From assembly GCA_016711405.1 (NCBI GenBank), contig JADJSZ010000005.1, positions 138,100 to 202,099 of the forward strand: a stretch of DNA of 64,000 bases, written 5' to 3'. Each line of letters starts with the position of its first letter. Within the stretch, counting starts at the first letter, position 1. The translations under genes and the position numbers were made by a program. This stretch comes from Candidatus Hadersleviella danica. GTDB lineage: Bacteria; Chloroflexota; Anaerolineae; Promineifilales; Promineifilaceae. The notes under the pieces are model-generated. The model was not told where the DNA came from and searched no databases. It worked only from the letters and a program-made list of their open reading frames with translations. Below, piece by piece: positions 43,212 through 52,637 of the stretch.

Positions 43212-43739
43212 ATGCCAACTTACATTTCTCTCCTTCGCGCTGTTAATGTGGGCGGCCGTAAAATGTCTATGGCCACCCTCCGCGAAACATGCGAAGCCCT
43301 CGGCTGGCAAAATGTGCGCACCTATATCCAGAGTGGCAATATCTTGTTTGAGACGGCCGAAACCAACCCCACCAAACTCCAAATGATGCTGGAAGCGAGG
43401 ATTGTGGCCATGTTTGGCTACGAATCGGCCGTGCTTTTGCGAACGGTTCCCCAAATGCAAGCCATCGTGGCCAACAACCCCTTTGTGGCCCACGAAACAA
43501 CCCCCGCCAAACTCCATGTCGCCTTTCTCTCGGGCGAAGCCACGGCCGCACAAGTGGCCCAACTCGCCCCGTTTTGCACCACAGGGGAACAAGTCCACCT
43601 GTTGGGAACTGAGCTTTACCTCTGGTATCCCAACGGCGGCGGAGCCAGCAAACTAACCACCAATGTTATCGAGAAAAAATTGGGTGTGATTGCTACAGCG
43701 AGAAATTGGAACACAGTGCGGAAATTGTGTGAACTATAG
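43212..43739 (+). CDS. DUF1697-family protein
   Basis: A 175-residue protein of the DUF1697 family. Family features are the start TYISLLRAVNVGGRKMSMATLRE, the segment NVRTYIQSGNILFET, and the C-terminal YLWYPNGGGASKLTTNVIEKKLGVIATARNWNTVRKL. The family is widespread with no established activity. It stands between a hairpin repeat downstream and the CCGCGGAGG remnant upstream; no operon partner. Confidence 0.93.
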   Translation: MPTYISLLRAVNVGGRKMSMATLRETCEALGWQNVRTYIQSGNILFETAETNPTKLQMMLEARIVAMFGYESAVLLRTVPQMQAIVANNPFVAHETTPAKLHVAFLSGEATAAQVAQLAPFCTTGEQVHLLGTELYLWYPNGGGASKLTTNVIEKKLGVIATARNWNTVRKLCEL

Positions 43740-43740
43740 A

Positions 43741-43803
43741 GAAGTGAAAGGTGAAAGGTGCATCGCGTTTCCACTTCTTACTTTTCACTTTTCACTTTTC
43801 ACC
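43741..43803. repeat. CACTTTT/GTGAAAG heptamer hairpin
   Basis: GTGAAAGGTGAAAGGTG, loop CATCGCGTTTCC, then ACTTTTCACTTTTCACTTTTC (three CACTTTT units). Confidence 0.85.
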
Positions 43804-43843
43804 TCTTCTTTCCCTCCCTCCCCATTTCCATTAGAATAGCGGC

Positions 43844-46203
43844 ATGAGTACCAATTACGGCTTGCTACGTTACACCCTGCCCAACCAACCGTCGCAAGAA
43901 CGGCCGCTGACCACCCCTACCTTTACCATCGGCCGTGCTGAAGACAACGACCTCATCTTTTCGTGGCCGGGTGTATGGCCCCACCACGGCCGCCTCGATT
44001 GCACCCCCACCGCCACCACCATCACCCCTGCTTTAGCGGGTGCTCCCATCCTTCTCAATAACCAACTTATTACCAGCCCCACTCGCCTCCAAGCGGGGGA
44101 TGTCATTCAAATCGGCGAAGGGCGATTGCTTTTCGCCGTCCCCGTTGAAAGCCACCCTACTTTGCACGCCAATCCCGAGGCAACCTTGGCGGGATTAACG
44201 GCCGCTCAAGCCGAGTTGGCCGATTGGGTCAGCCACACCACCGTCGTGCGCCACTCCGAGCCAACCCTTGTTTCCACGGGCGGCCGAACCACCCCCCACC
44301 GAAAAACCCGAGAAGCGCACCCGCCCCACCACCTACGCGCCGCAATGTGCGCACCATCGGCCGCTATGAAATGCAAGACATGCTTGGCTATCGCGGCTAC
44401 CTCGTCGTTTATCGCGGCTACGACCCCCAACTCGAGCGCACCGTTGCCCTCAAACTGCTCTCCACTCAATTCCCGGCCGACGATGACTTACGCGCCAAAA
44501 TTCGGCGCGAAGTAGAACTCATTGCAGGGCTAGAGCACCCCAATGTCGTCCAAGTCTATGACTACGGCGAACACAACAAACAGCCCTATGTGGTCATGCC
44601 CTTTTTAGATGCGGGCACACTCACCCTGCGCCTGCAAAGCAACGGCCCCCTCACCCTACGCGAAATAGCCCCCATTTTTGATGAGTTGGCGGCGGCCATA
44701 GATTCCGCCCACCAACACGGCCTCATTCACGGCCAACTCAATCCCAACAACATTCTATTCGACACCCAAAACAAGACCTACGTCTCCGATTTTGGCATCT
44801 CCACCATCGCCACCGCCTTTGCGGGCGATACCCAAGCCAACTACGATTGGGCACGCTACATCAGCCCCGAACAAGCGCAAGGGCTACTCAGTCACAACGA
44901 AGTCATCATCACCAGCCGAAGTGATATTTATTCGCTGGGCATCATTTTGTTCGAGATGTTGACAGGCAAAACCCCCTATAGTGGCAATTCAGCTCTCGAG
45001 TTGGCCGAGGCACATCTCAACGACCCCCTGCCCCAGTTGGCCGATTTTGCGCCCCAGTTGCCCCGTGAATACCAATATCTGTTCGATAGGGTGCTGGCCA
45101 AAGACCCTATGAAGCGTTATCCCACGGCCGCTCGGCTCGCCCAACACATTCGCGAGACGGCCGCTGGCCGCTGGTATCTCAGCCAATTGGCCGAACTTGT
45201 GGAAGATTTGCCTCCCAAAGCGGCGCCACCCCCACCCGTGCGGACAGGCACGGTAGACATGCCTTTTAATATGCACCTCACTCGGCCGACAGTGACCGAG
45301 GAAGACATTTTGAGTGCGATGATGCCCGAGCCGCAGACGACGCTCCCCGCTGGGACACCCGTCGGCCGTTACGTCATCAGCCATTTGGTGGGGCAAGGGG
45401 GCATGGCGGCCGTTTATCTTGCCCGCGACCCCGATGTGGACCGCGGTGTGGCCATCAAAATGTTGCCGCCTAATTTGCTCCAACGGCCGCGCTTCCGCGA
45501 TTTATTCCACCACGAAGCCCGGCTCATTGCCCGCCTGCGCCACCCCCACATCGTCAGCGTTTTCGATTTTGGCGAACACGAAAACCAACCCTATCTGGTC
45601 ATGCAATACTTGCCCGGCGGCACACTGGTGGAGCGGCTCGCCTACGGGGCACTCACCTTGCAAGCCATCACCCCCATCCTCACCAATCTGGCGCGGGCGG
45701 TAGACGAGGCGCACCAACAAGGCATCATCCACCGCGACATTAAGCCCGCCAATATCCTCTTCAACGCCGAACATGAGGCGTTTCTCTCCGATTTTGGGAT
45801 TGCCGTGCTTTCGGCCGCGGCCGATGACAAAAGCCATTTTGCGGGGGGAACCCCCCGCTACATGAGTCCTGAGCAAGCCCAAGCGGTGCTGAACAACAAG
45901 CCTGCGGCCGTGACCAACCAAAGCGACATCTACTCGCTGGGGGTCGTCCTCTTCCACATGCTCACAGGCCAAGTGCCCTACATCGCCGACAACAAGCCTA
46001 TCCCCATGATGCAGGCGCACATCAATGAGCCAATCCCCTCCCTGCGCCGCTACACACCCACTCTGCCCGGCGCATGGCAGGAAATTATCAACCGCGCCTT
46101 GGCCAAAGAGCCAGCGGCGCGGTATCAAACGGCCGCTGAACTGGCCAATGACGTGCGCGAACTCAGTTCGGGCAGGTGGTATTTGCGCCAATTAATGGGC
46201 TAA
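43844..46203 (+). CDS. FHA domain - pseudokinase - Ser/Thr protein kinase (one frameshift)
   Basis: A signalling protein of about 785 residues. The N-terminal FHA domain (phosphothreonine binding) reads FTIGRAEDNDLIFSWPGVWPHHGRL, ending near 44280. The frame then shifts between about 44280 and 44345 in a Pro-rich linker. Kinase domain 1 (IGRYEMQDMLGYRGYLVVYRG) lacks the Gly loop and has HGQLNPNN in place of HRDxKxxN, so it is probably inactive, although DFG is kept. Kinase domain 2 is complete: VGQGGMAAVYLA, AIKML, IIHRDIKPANIL, SDFGIAVL and GTPRYMSPEQA. No trans-membrane span is evident. Domain 1 may be a regulatory or dimerising partner for domain 2. Confidence 0.85.
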
Positions 46204-46239
46204 GTAACTTTTCAGGGGTGAGGTTGTGAGAATGGTTAT

Positions 46240-46297
46240 AGGTTACAAGTTACAAGTTACATGCGCTTATGTAACTTGTAACCTGCAACTTGTAACC
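46240..46297. repeat. GTAACTT heptamer hairpin, mirrored loop
   Basis: GGTTACAAGTTACAAGTTACA, loop TGCGCTTA, and the return GTAACTTGTAACCTGCAAC. The loop is the reverse complement of that at 18049-18098, so the two are the same element in opposite orientation. Confidence 0.85.
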
Positions 46298-46465
46298 AAG
46301 CATCAAGGCTTTAAACCTAAATAGTTACTGGGGTCAAAGCACCTGCGCGTGCGCCCGCCCTAGTTGACACAATCCCAAATTCAGCTTTAATTGGCGGCAC
46401 ATTGGCTCCCGCCAATTCCATTTTCTACCCCACAAATACTCAAGGACAACAGGAGGTTTGGTTTT

Positions 46466-48015
46466 ATGGCCGCTCTCATTCCGAAGATGATGCTTCGGCA
46501 ACTTTACACCTATGCCAGCTTAGAAAACGTGGCGGGTGGTGTGCAATTTGCCCTCAAAAATCGGCTCAGCGATGCCGCATTGGTGGAAGTGCTTAACATT
46601 AAGCTCAATGAGCACGAAGTGCCCCCCTCCGCTCTGACACTGATTTTAGGCGAGGAAGAAATAGCGGCCACGGCCGTCACGGCCGACAATCCCCTGCCGT
46701 TTGCTTTGCGCCAAGTCGTGCAAATTCGGGCGGCCGTGCCCCATTTGCCTATGGGCAAACACACCGTCGAGATTAACGTCAACACCCAAGAATTTGGCCA
46801 ATTCAGCTTCGATGTTGAAGATGCCATCTCCGCCAGCGACGATTTAATTCGCATTCCGCGCGATGCCGAAGACAACTACAGTGAAAAAGCGATTAAAGAG
46901 CGGCAAAAATTTGTCGAGGAAATCACAGGCGCAACACTCAACCACACCGCCCATTACTCCTTCGACCCCCACATCCTCAAGGGAAATGTTGAAAACTTCA
47001 CAGGCGTGGCCCAAATTCCCATCGGCTTTGCTGGCCGCTCACCATTCACGGCGAACACGCTAAGGGCGATTTTATCGTTCCGCTCGCCACCACCGAAGGG
47101 ACGTTGGTCGCCTCCTACAATCGGGGCATGAAACTGCTCAACCTTTCGGGCGGCGTGACTTGCACTGTCATTGGGGATGCCATGCAACGCGCCCCCGTGT
47201 TTGTCTTCAACAACGCCCGCGAAGCCCGCGAGTTCCGAACATGGTGCGAGGCGCACATTGACAAAATTCGGGAAGAGGCGGAATCCACCTCCAGTGTGGC
47301 CAAATTGCAATACATTGATTATTTCCTGTCCAACAAATTCGCCTACCTGCGCTTTAACTACTCCACAGGAGACGCGGCTGGGCAAAATATGGTCGGCCGT
47401 GCCACCTTCGCCGCCTGTAGCTGGATTTTAGACAACTACGACGACAAAGCCTCCCTGCGCCACTTCTTCCTCGAGTCCAACCTCGCCACCGACAAGAAAG
47501 CATCCCAAGTGAATGTGATGCGTACCCGTGGCAAGCGGGTTGTGGCCGAGGCGACCATTCCCCGCGATGTCCTCATCCAAAACATGCGCGTCACCCCCGA
47601 AAACCTTACTTACCATGCGGGGGTGGCCAATGTGGGGGCGATTTTGTCGGGGGCGAACAACAACGGCTTGCACTCGGCCAACGGCATCACGGCCATGTTC
47701 ATCGCCACGGGGCAAGATGTGGCCAACGTGTCGGAATCATCGGCGGGCATCATCTACGCCGAACTGACCCCTGAGAAGGATTTGTACATTTCTATCACCA
47801 TCCCCTCGCTCATTGTGGCCACCCACGGCGGCGGCACGGGGTTGGCCACCCAACGGGAATGTTTGCAAGTGCTGGGGTGTGTCGGCCGTGGCACTGTCAA
47901 CAAATTCGCCGAAATTGTGGCAGGTGTGGTGTTGGCGGGCGAGCTTTCGCTGGCCGCCGCCATCTCCTCATCTGACTGGGTTTCCAGCCACGAGCAATAC
48001 GGCCGTAATCGGTAG
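46466..48015 (+). CDS. Hydroxymethylglutaryl-CoA reductase with N-terminal extension (one frameshift)
   Basis: An HMG-CoA reductase, the mevalonate-forming step of the mevalonate pathway. AGGAGG precedes the ATG (MAALIPKMMLRQLYTYASLEN). Residues 1-130 are an extra N-terminal region not found in minimal class enzymes. The catalytic part starts near SEKAIKERQKFVEEITG, and FTGVAQIPIGFAG is followed by a one-base loss at 47031-47036 (CCC read as CC restores PLTIHGEHAKGDFIVPLATTEGT). Family motifs LVASYNRGMKLL, DAMQRAPVF and a Gly-rich THGGGTGLATQRECL remain. Probably intact in the organism. An enoyl-CoA hydratase follows about 100 bp later. Confidence 0.85.
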
Positions 48016-48017
48016 AA

Positions 48018-48106
48018 GAAGATAGAGACGAGAGATAGAGATAGAGGAAATACAGCGACTTTACCCACCACATACCCCCTCTATCTCTATCTCTACCCTC
48101 TATCCC
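48018..48106. repeat. GAGATA/CTCTAT repeat hairpin
   Basis: GAGATAGAGATAGAGG followed 35 bases later by CCTCTATCTCTATCTC, just before the enoyl-CoA hydratase start. Confidence 0.85.
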
Positions 48107-48112
48107 TACATT

Positions 48113-48895
48113 ATGAATTACGCTGACTTCCAACACATTTTGTTCGACCACCGCGCCAACGGGGTCTTGTGGCTCACGCTCAATCGCCCCGAGGTGTTGA
48201 ACGCGGCCGACCGCCAGCTCCACACCGAGCTGGTCGAGGTGTGGCGCACCATTGACCGTGACCCAGCAGTGCGGGTGGCGGTGGTAACGGGTGCGGGGCG
48301 GGCGTTTTCGGCCGGTGGGGATTTGGGGATGGTCGAAAATGCGTACAAAGATTACGACGAAATCATCCGCATTTTGGATGAGGCGCGTGACCTTGTGTAC
48401 AACATGCTCCATTGCCGCAAGCCGATTATCAGCGCGATTAACGGCGCGGCCGTGGGCGCTGGTCTCGTTGTTGCCCTGCTGGCCGATATTAGCATTGCGG
48501 CCGAAACGGCGCGGCTGGCCGATGGGCACGTGCGTATGGGCGTGGCCGCAGGCGACCATTCGGCCATTATTTGGCCGTTGCTGGTGGGTATGGCCAAATC
48601 GAAGTATTACCTGATGACGAGCGAGTTTGTCAGCGGCCGTGAGGCGGAGCGCATGGGGCTGGTCAGCCTCTGTGTGCCACAGGAGGAGTTGCTGGACAAG
48701 GCGCAAAGCGTGGCCGACAATTTGGCCACGGGGCCGCAACACGCCATCCAGTTCACCAAACGCGCCCTCAACCAATGGCTGTTGCAAGCTGGCCCTATTT
48801 TTGACCATTCGCTGGCCTTGGAAATGCTGGGCTTTTTCCACGAAGATATGATGGCTGGGGTGGCGGCGTTGCGGGCGAAGAGCCGTAAGCCATAA
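48113..48895 (+). CDS. Enoyl-CoA hydratase/isomerase family protein
   Basis: A 260-residue crotonase-fold enzyme. It has the oxyanion loops VLWLTLNRPEVLNAAD and AFSAGGDLGMVE, the second glycine-rich turn INGAAVGAGLVVALLADISIAAETA, and the C-terminal part LALEMLGFFHEDMM. Position of the catalytic acids (GRPVM... in this case GHVRMGVAAGDH) is compatible with hydratase or isomerase. Substrate unknown. It lies just downstream of HMG-CoA reductase, but the repeat hairpin between them argues against a simple operon. Confidence 0.9.
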   Translation: MNYADFQHILFDHRANGVLWLTLNRPEVLNAADRQLHTELVEVWRTIDRDPAVRVAVVTGAGRAFSAGGDLGMVENAYKDYDEIIRILDEARDLVYNMLHCRKPIISAINGAAVGAGLVVALLADISIAAETARLADGHVRMGVAAGDHSAIIWPLLVGMAKSKYYLMTSEFVSGREAERMGLVSLCVPQEELLDKAQSVADNLATGPQHAIQFTKRALNQWLLQAGPIFDHSLALEMLGFFHEDMMAGVAALRAKSRKP

Positions 48896-48917
48896 GCTCT
48901 TAAAGGATTCCTCTACT

Positions 48918-48990
48918 TGAGTGAATAGTAAGTAGTGAGTAGTAAATAGTTCCGTACTACTCATTACTCACTATTCACTACTCACTTTTC
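48918..48990. repeat. AGTAGTG/CACTACT repeat hairpin
   Basis: GTGAATAGTAAGTAGTGAGTA then TACTCATTACTCACTATTCAC and ACTACTCAC, directly before the next start codon. Confidence 0.8.
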
Positions 48991-48992
48991 AT

Positions 48993-49466
48993 ATGACTGT
49001 TGATACCATAACTTGGCCCAACTTAAACGATTTGTGGTTGCGGGAATTTCGGCCGCTCTACAAACGGCTCGACTTTCCCCTGCTCGAATCCCTGCAAGGC
49101 ACGCACCGGGGCGAGGTGGTTGGCCCCCGCTGGGTGCGGCGGCTGGCTCCTGTGGCGTTTGCGCTGGGTGGGCTGGGCGGTTGGTGGGGCAAGCGGTTTG
49201 ATGCGGCGGGGAATGGGGTCAATATCGTGCAGAGGGGCGGCCGTCTGGTCGAACTCATGCCTGTGCGGGTTGTGTTACGGCCGTCACTCGTAGACGGCAA
49301 AGCGTGCCTAACCATCATTTATCCCCCCGAAACAACCCCCTTCCCCATGTCCCGCGTCATGGACGAAATTCGGCAACTCGACGAAAACCGTCTGCTCGGC
49401 CTTGCTATCATCCAGCAACGGGGCTTGCGCCGCTTTTCACTCCCCTTTGTGTTGCACCGCACTTAA
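48993..49466 (+). CDS. Unknown protein with GXWXG-like motif
   Basis: I do not firmly recognise this 157-residue protein. The segment ALGGLGGWWGKRFDAAG and the later ELMPVRVVLRP, then TTPFPMSRVMDEIRQLDEN, LLGLAIIQQRG and RRFSLPFVLHR, resemble the GXWXG/DUF4334 family in order and spacing, so a distant member of that family is possible. No catalytic residue is evident. Preceded by a repeat hairpin and followed by a strong terminator. Confidence 0.6.
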   Translation: MTVDTITWPNLNDLWLREFRPLYKRLDFPLLESLQGTHRGEVVGPRWVRRLAPVAFALGGLGGWWGKRFDAAGNGVNIVQRGGRLVELMPVRVVLRPSLVDGKACLTIIYPPETTPFPMSRVMDEIRQLDENRLLGLAIIQQRGLRRFSLPFVLHRT

Positions 49467-49510
49467 GCACCCAAACCTTGGAGGTCTTCAAGACCTCAGG
49501 TTACTCAAAC

Positions 49511-49549
49511 AAAAAAGTGGGTACGATGTTCTCGTACCCACTTTTTTTT
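49511..49549. terminator. Strong bidirectional terminator
   Basis: AAAAAAGTGGGTACGA (49511-49526) and TCGTACCCACTTTTTT (49532-49547) with a five-base loop, between the plus-strand gene ending at 49466 and the minus-strand VOC gene. Confidence 0.92.
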
Positions 49550-49688
49550 ATGCGACTGTAAATGGTTGGCTTGGAGAGGGGCGAATCGGCCGTGAACCAA
49601 AGGTGGTGGGGGGGCGTGGCTTATGCACACTGCGCCCCGTGGCTCGCGGTTAAGTTCGATAGTCGTCACACCTCAGCTTGCGAGAGCT

Positions 49689-50057
49689 TTATGCAACCAC
49701 CATTTCGGGTTGCATGAAGGCGATTTTGTTGCCGCCGGGGTCGGCCACAATGGCGATGTGCCCCACGGTGGGAATAAATTCTTTGCCCATCATCACCATC
49801 GCGTTTAGTTCGGCCGCTTTCGCCAACGAATCGTCAATATCATCCGTGTGGACATAGACAATCGTATCGCCCGCTTTCATGTACTCATTGACGATGGGGA
49901 AGCCAATGCTCGTTTGTCCCTCCCCCAAATTGGCCATGACATAATCCATCGGCTGGTAGGTTTGCACATCCCATCCAAAAAGGGCGCGGTAAAAAGCGGC
50001 CGTTGCACCAGTATCGGTCGTGGCCAATTCCACATGGGTGATTACATGCTTCGTCAT
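49689..50057 (-). CDS. VOC superfamily protein
   Basis: A 122-residue glyoxalase-fold protein. Start MTKHVITHVELATTDTGATAAFYRALFGWD (first metal ligand His and the AFYRALFGW helix), then EGQTSIGFPIVNE, TIVYVHTDDIDDSLAKAAELNAM and the C-terminal VGHIAIVADPGGNKIAFMQPE, close to the CFP32/PhnB-like group. Metal ligands are mostly conserved. Substrate unknown. Not the same subgroup as the VOC gene at 3064. Confidence 0.88.
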   Translation of the reverse strand: MTKHVITHVELATTDTGATAAFYRALFGWDVQTYQPMDYVMANLGEGQTSIGFPIVNEYMKAGDTIVYVHTDDIDDSLAKAAELNAMVMMGKEFIPTVGHIAIVADPGGNKIAFMQPEMVVA

Positions 50058-50138
50058 TGGGGGTTTACTCCTTAAAAAGTCTGCCTGAATTGGGTTAAAG
50101 AATAATAAAATTATAGAACATGCGTGCTATTTTGTCAA

Positions 50139-50175
50139 GAAAAAAAGGGTGGTTCGTCGGCCGACGAACCACCCT
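50139..50175 (-). terminator. 30-bp perfect palindrome terminator with CGGCCG core
   Basis: AGGGTGGTTCGTCGG (50146-50160) followed by CCGACGAACCACCCT (50161-50175) with no loop bases; on the minus strand it ends in TTTTTTTCTTG. It terminates the acetyl-CoA synthetase transcript (stop at 50211). Confidence 0.85.
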
Positions 50176-50210
50176 AAATGAGCCGTGTTTTTGCGTTTGA
50201 GCGGCCGTTT

Positions 50211-52169
50211 TTACTTCTTGCGGCTCACCTCCGCCACCGCTTCGGGGTTCAGCAGGCTGGAGGTATCGCCGGGGTTTTCGCCTAGATAGGCGGCGCGGAT
50301 GATGCGGCGCATGACTTTGGCACTGCGCGTCTTGGGCAAGTCGGCCACAAACCAAATCTCCTTGGGCTGGAGCGGTTTGCCCATCTGGTCGGCAATCGCG
50401 TGGATTAGCTCCCGCCGCAACTCATCCGAGGGGTGTTGGCCGGGGAAGAGGACGCAGAAGCAGACGATGGCACTCCCCTTGACCTCGTCGGGGATGCCGA
50501 TGGCCGCCGCTTCGGCCACGGCCGGGTGGTTGACCAAGATGGACTCCATCTCGGCGAGGCCGATGCGCTTGCCCGCCACGTTCACCGTGTCGTCGGAACG
50601 GCCGAGGATGTACCACTGGCCGTCGTTGTCCACGGCCGCCCAATCCCCATGCACCCACACATTCGGCCAGCGGCTCCAATAAGTGTCCAAATACCGTTGC
50701 TCATCCTGCCAAAAGCCGCGCGTCATGCCAATCCACGGGGCGCGGATGACCAACTCGCCGACGGCGTTGCGAATGGAACGGCCGTTTTCGTCCACCACAT
50801 CGGCCGCGATGCCGGGGCACGGGCCAGCAAAGGCGGCGGGTTTGAGCGGTTGGAGCGGATTGCCCATGACAATGCCCCCCGCGATTTCCGTCCCGCCCGA
50901 GTAGTTGATAATCGGCCGTTGCCCCTTGCCGACCACGTTAAAGAGCCACAGCCACGGGGCGGGGTTCCACGGCTCGCCCGTCGAGGCGAAGAGGTGGATG
51001 GAAGAGAGGTCGTGCTGGGTGGCCATCTCGTCGCCATGCGGAATGAGGGAGCGAATGAGGGTAGGGGAGATACCCATTTGGGTGATGCGGTGGCGTTCGA
51101 CCATCGCCCATAATCTATCGGGCTGAGGCCAATCGGGGGAGCCATCGTACAAAAAGCAGGTGCTACCCAGTAGGAGCGAGCCAAAAACGAGCCACGGCCC
51201 CATCATCCAGCCCATGTCTGTTACCCAGTGAATGACATCCCCTTGTTGCACGTCTGTGCCGAAGGCCATGTCTTGCGCCGCCTTGATGGGGAAGCCGCAA
51301 TGGGTATGCACCGTGCCTTTCGGTTTGCCCGTCGTGCCGCTGGTGTAGATGAGCATGAGCGTCGTTTCCGCGTCTAGCAGGGCCGCCTCCGCCTCCTCGC
51401 TCTGCCCTGCCATGATTTCGTGCCACCACACATCCCGTCCCGCTTGCAGGGGCACATCTTGCCCCGTGCGGCGCAAAACGATGACGTGTTCGATGGTGGG
51501 CACATCGGTGAGGGCTTGGTCGGCCGTGGTTTTCAGCGGGGTGATTTTGCCCCGGCGGAAGAAGCCATCGGCCGTGAAGAGCGCTTTCGCGCCGGGGTCG
51601 TTTAGGCGCGTACTAATCGCCCCCGCCCCAAAGCCCGAGAACAAGGGGATGACAATCCCACCCAGTTTGGCGATGGCCAGCAGGGCGATGACGATTTCGG
51701 GGCACATGGGCAGGTGCAGGCCGATGCCATCGCCCGCTTTTAGCCCCAGCCCGCGCAGGGCGTTGACGCATTGGTTGACTTGGGCGTGTAGTTCGGCGTA
51801 GGTGAGGGTGCGGGTTTGCCCTTCTTCGCCTTCCCAGATGACGGCCGTGTTGCTTCGCGTAGCGGGGTTATCGGCCCATTTGTCCACGCAGTTGGTGGCG
51901 ATGTTGAGTTGGCCATCTACGCACCAGCGCGGCCGTTGGATGCCGTTGGACAAGTCTACGACGGCGGTGTACGGCCGTTGGAATTGGATGCCCAGAAACT
52001 CGATGACAGCCTCGGTGAACCATGCCACGTCTTCTGTGGAGCGGCGTTGAAGCTCTTCGAGGGTGGCCAGTCCGTGCTGGCGCATGAAGCGGAGGAGGTT
52101 GCTCCGTTGGGTGTAGGCGGCCGTGGGTTGCCACACAAAGGGGCCGCCGAAGTCGAATGGGTTGTTCAT
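50211..52169 (-). CDS. Acetyl-CoA synthetase-like AMP-forming ligase
   Basis: A 652-residue ACS-type enzyme. An N-terminal region (residues 1-75) precedes CVDKWADNPATRSNTAVIWEGEEG. The P-loop is MLIYTSGTTGKPKGTVHTH, followed by VTDMGWMMGPWLVFGSLLLG (the acetate pocket Trp region), NYSGGTEIAGGIVMG, the adenine/ribose block VHGDWAAVDNDG, the hinge GRSDDTVNVAGKRIG, and the C-terminal Lys KTRSAKVMRR whose acetylation controls ACS enzymes. Length fits. The substrate is probably acetate or a close short acid; acetoacetate is possible. Terminated by the 30-bp palindrome. Confidence 0.88.
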   Translation of the reverse strand: MNNPFDFGGPFVWQPTAAYTQRSNLLRFMRQHGLATLEELQRRSTEDVAWFTEAVIEFLGIQFQRPYTAVVDLSNGIQRPRWCVDGQLNIATNCVDKWADNPATRSNTAVIWEGEEGQTRTLTYAELHAQVNQCVNALRGLGLKAGDGIGLHLPMCPEIVIALLAIAKLGGIVIPLFSGFGAGAISTRLNDPGAKALFTADGFFRRGKITPLKTTADQALTDVPTIEHVIVLRRTGQDVPLQAGRDVWWHEIMAGQSEEAEAALLDAETTLMLIYTSGTTGKPKGTVHTHCGFPIKAAQDMAFGTDVQQGDVIHWVTDMGWMMGPWLVFGSLLLGSTCFLYDGSPDWPQPDRLWAMVERHRITQMGISPTLIRSLIPHGDEMATQHDLSSIHLFASTGEPWNPAPWLWLFNVVGKGQRPIINYSGGTEIAGGIVMGNPLQPLKPAAFAGPCPGIAADVVDENGRSIRNAVGELVIRAPWIGMTRGFWQDEQRYLDTYWSRWPNVWVHGDWAAVDNDGQWYILGRSDDTVNVAGKRIGLAEMESILVNHPAVAEAAAIGIPDEVKGSAIVCFCVLFPGQHPSDELRRELIHAIADQMGKPLQPKEIWFVADLPKTRSAKVMRRIIRAAYLGENPGDTSSLLNPEAVAEVSRKK

Positions 52170-52206
52170 GGGGAAGGAGGGTTAGTGGGGGGAATTGAGC
52201 AAGAAT

Positions 52207-52509
52207 TCATGCTAGCACATTGTCGGAGCAAATTCTTTGAGTGGGAAAACTTGATATGCGTGAAATTCCGAAGGTGGTTTTTGACGACGCACATGAAGCA
52301 CGCAAGTAATGGAATGGAAACTCTCCGTCGAAAATGGCGATAAACAACCCGTTATGAAACACAATCAATTGCCGATAGCTGTCAAACCCTTCTATGTTGA
52401 TGGGAGGTGCTGAAAGTGGAAAATCTCGCAATCGCTGTAATGCCTCTAAAATGCCGCCCCTGGTAACGCACCCATTGTTGAACGGCATAAAGCAATCGTC
52501 ATCGACCAT
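52207..52509 (-). CDS. Unsupported short frame, doubtful
   Basis: A 100-residue frame in a 468-bp gap (52170-52637). Codon use and composition differ from nearby genes, and an adjacent frame carries short blocks (LPKGAQLQQWQFNFGEAPILYP near 52525-52590) that look protein-like but do not join. This may be a broken small gene or just noise. I can assign no function. Confidence 0.25.
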   Translation of the reverse strand: MVDDDCFMPFNNGCVTRGGILEALQRLRDFPLSAPPINIEGFDSYRQLIVFHNGLFIAIFDGEFPFHYLRASCASSKTTFGISRISSFPTQRICSDNVLA

Positions 52510-52637
52510 CTCGGGTATAAAATGGGTGCCTCGCCAAAGTTAAATTGCCACTGCTGCAATTGTGCTCCCTTGGGCAACGCGGATTAGTCCGTTTGCGAAC
52601 TCAACTGAGCCAAAAGTTCATCAATCACCTGCCTGTA

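Noticed and set aside
52207..52509. Confident gene in the gap downstream of the methyltransferase
   Set aside because: No ribosome site, no family match, composition unlike neighbours; kept only as a low-confidence entry.
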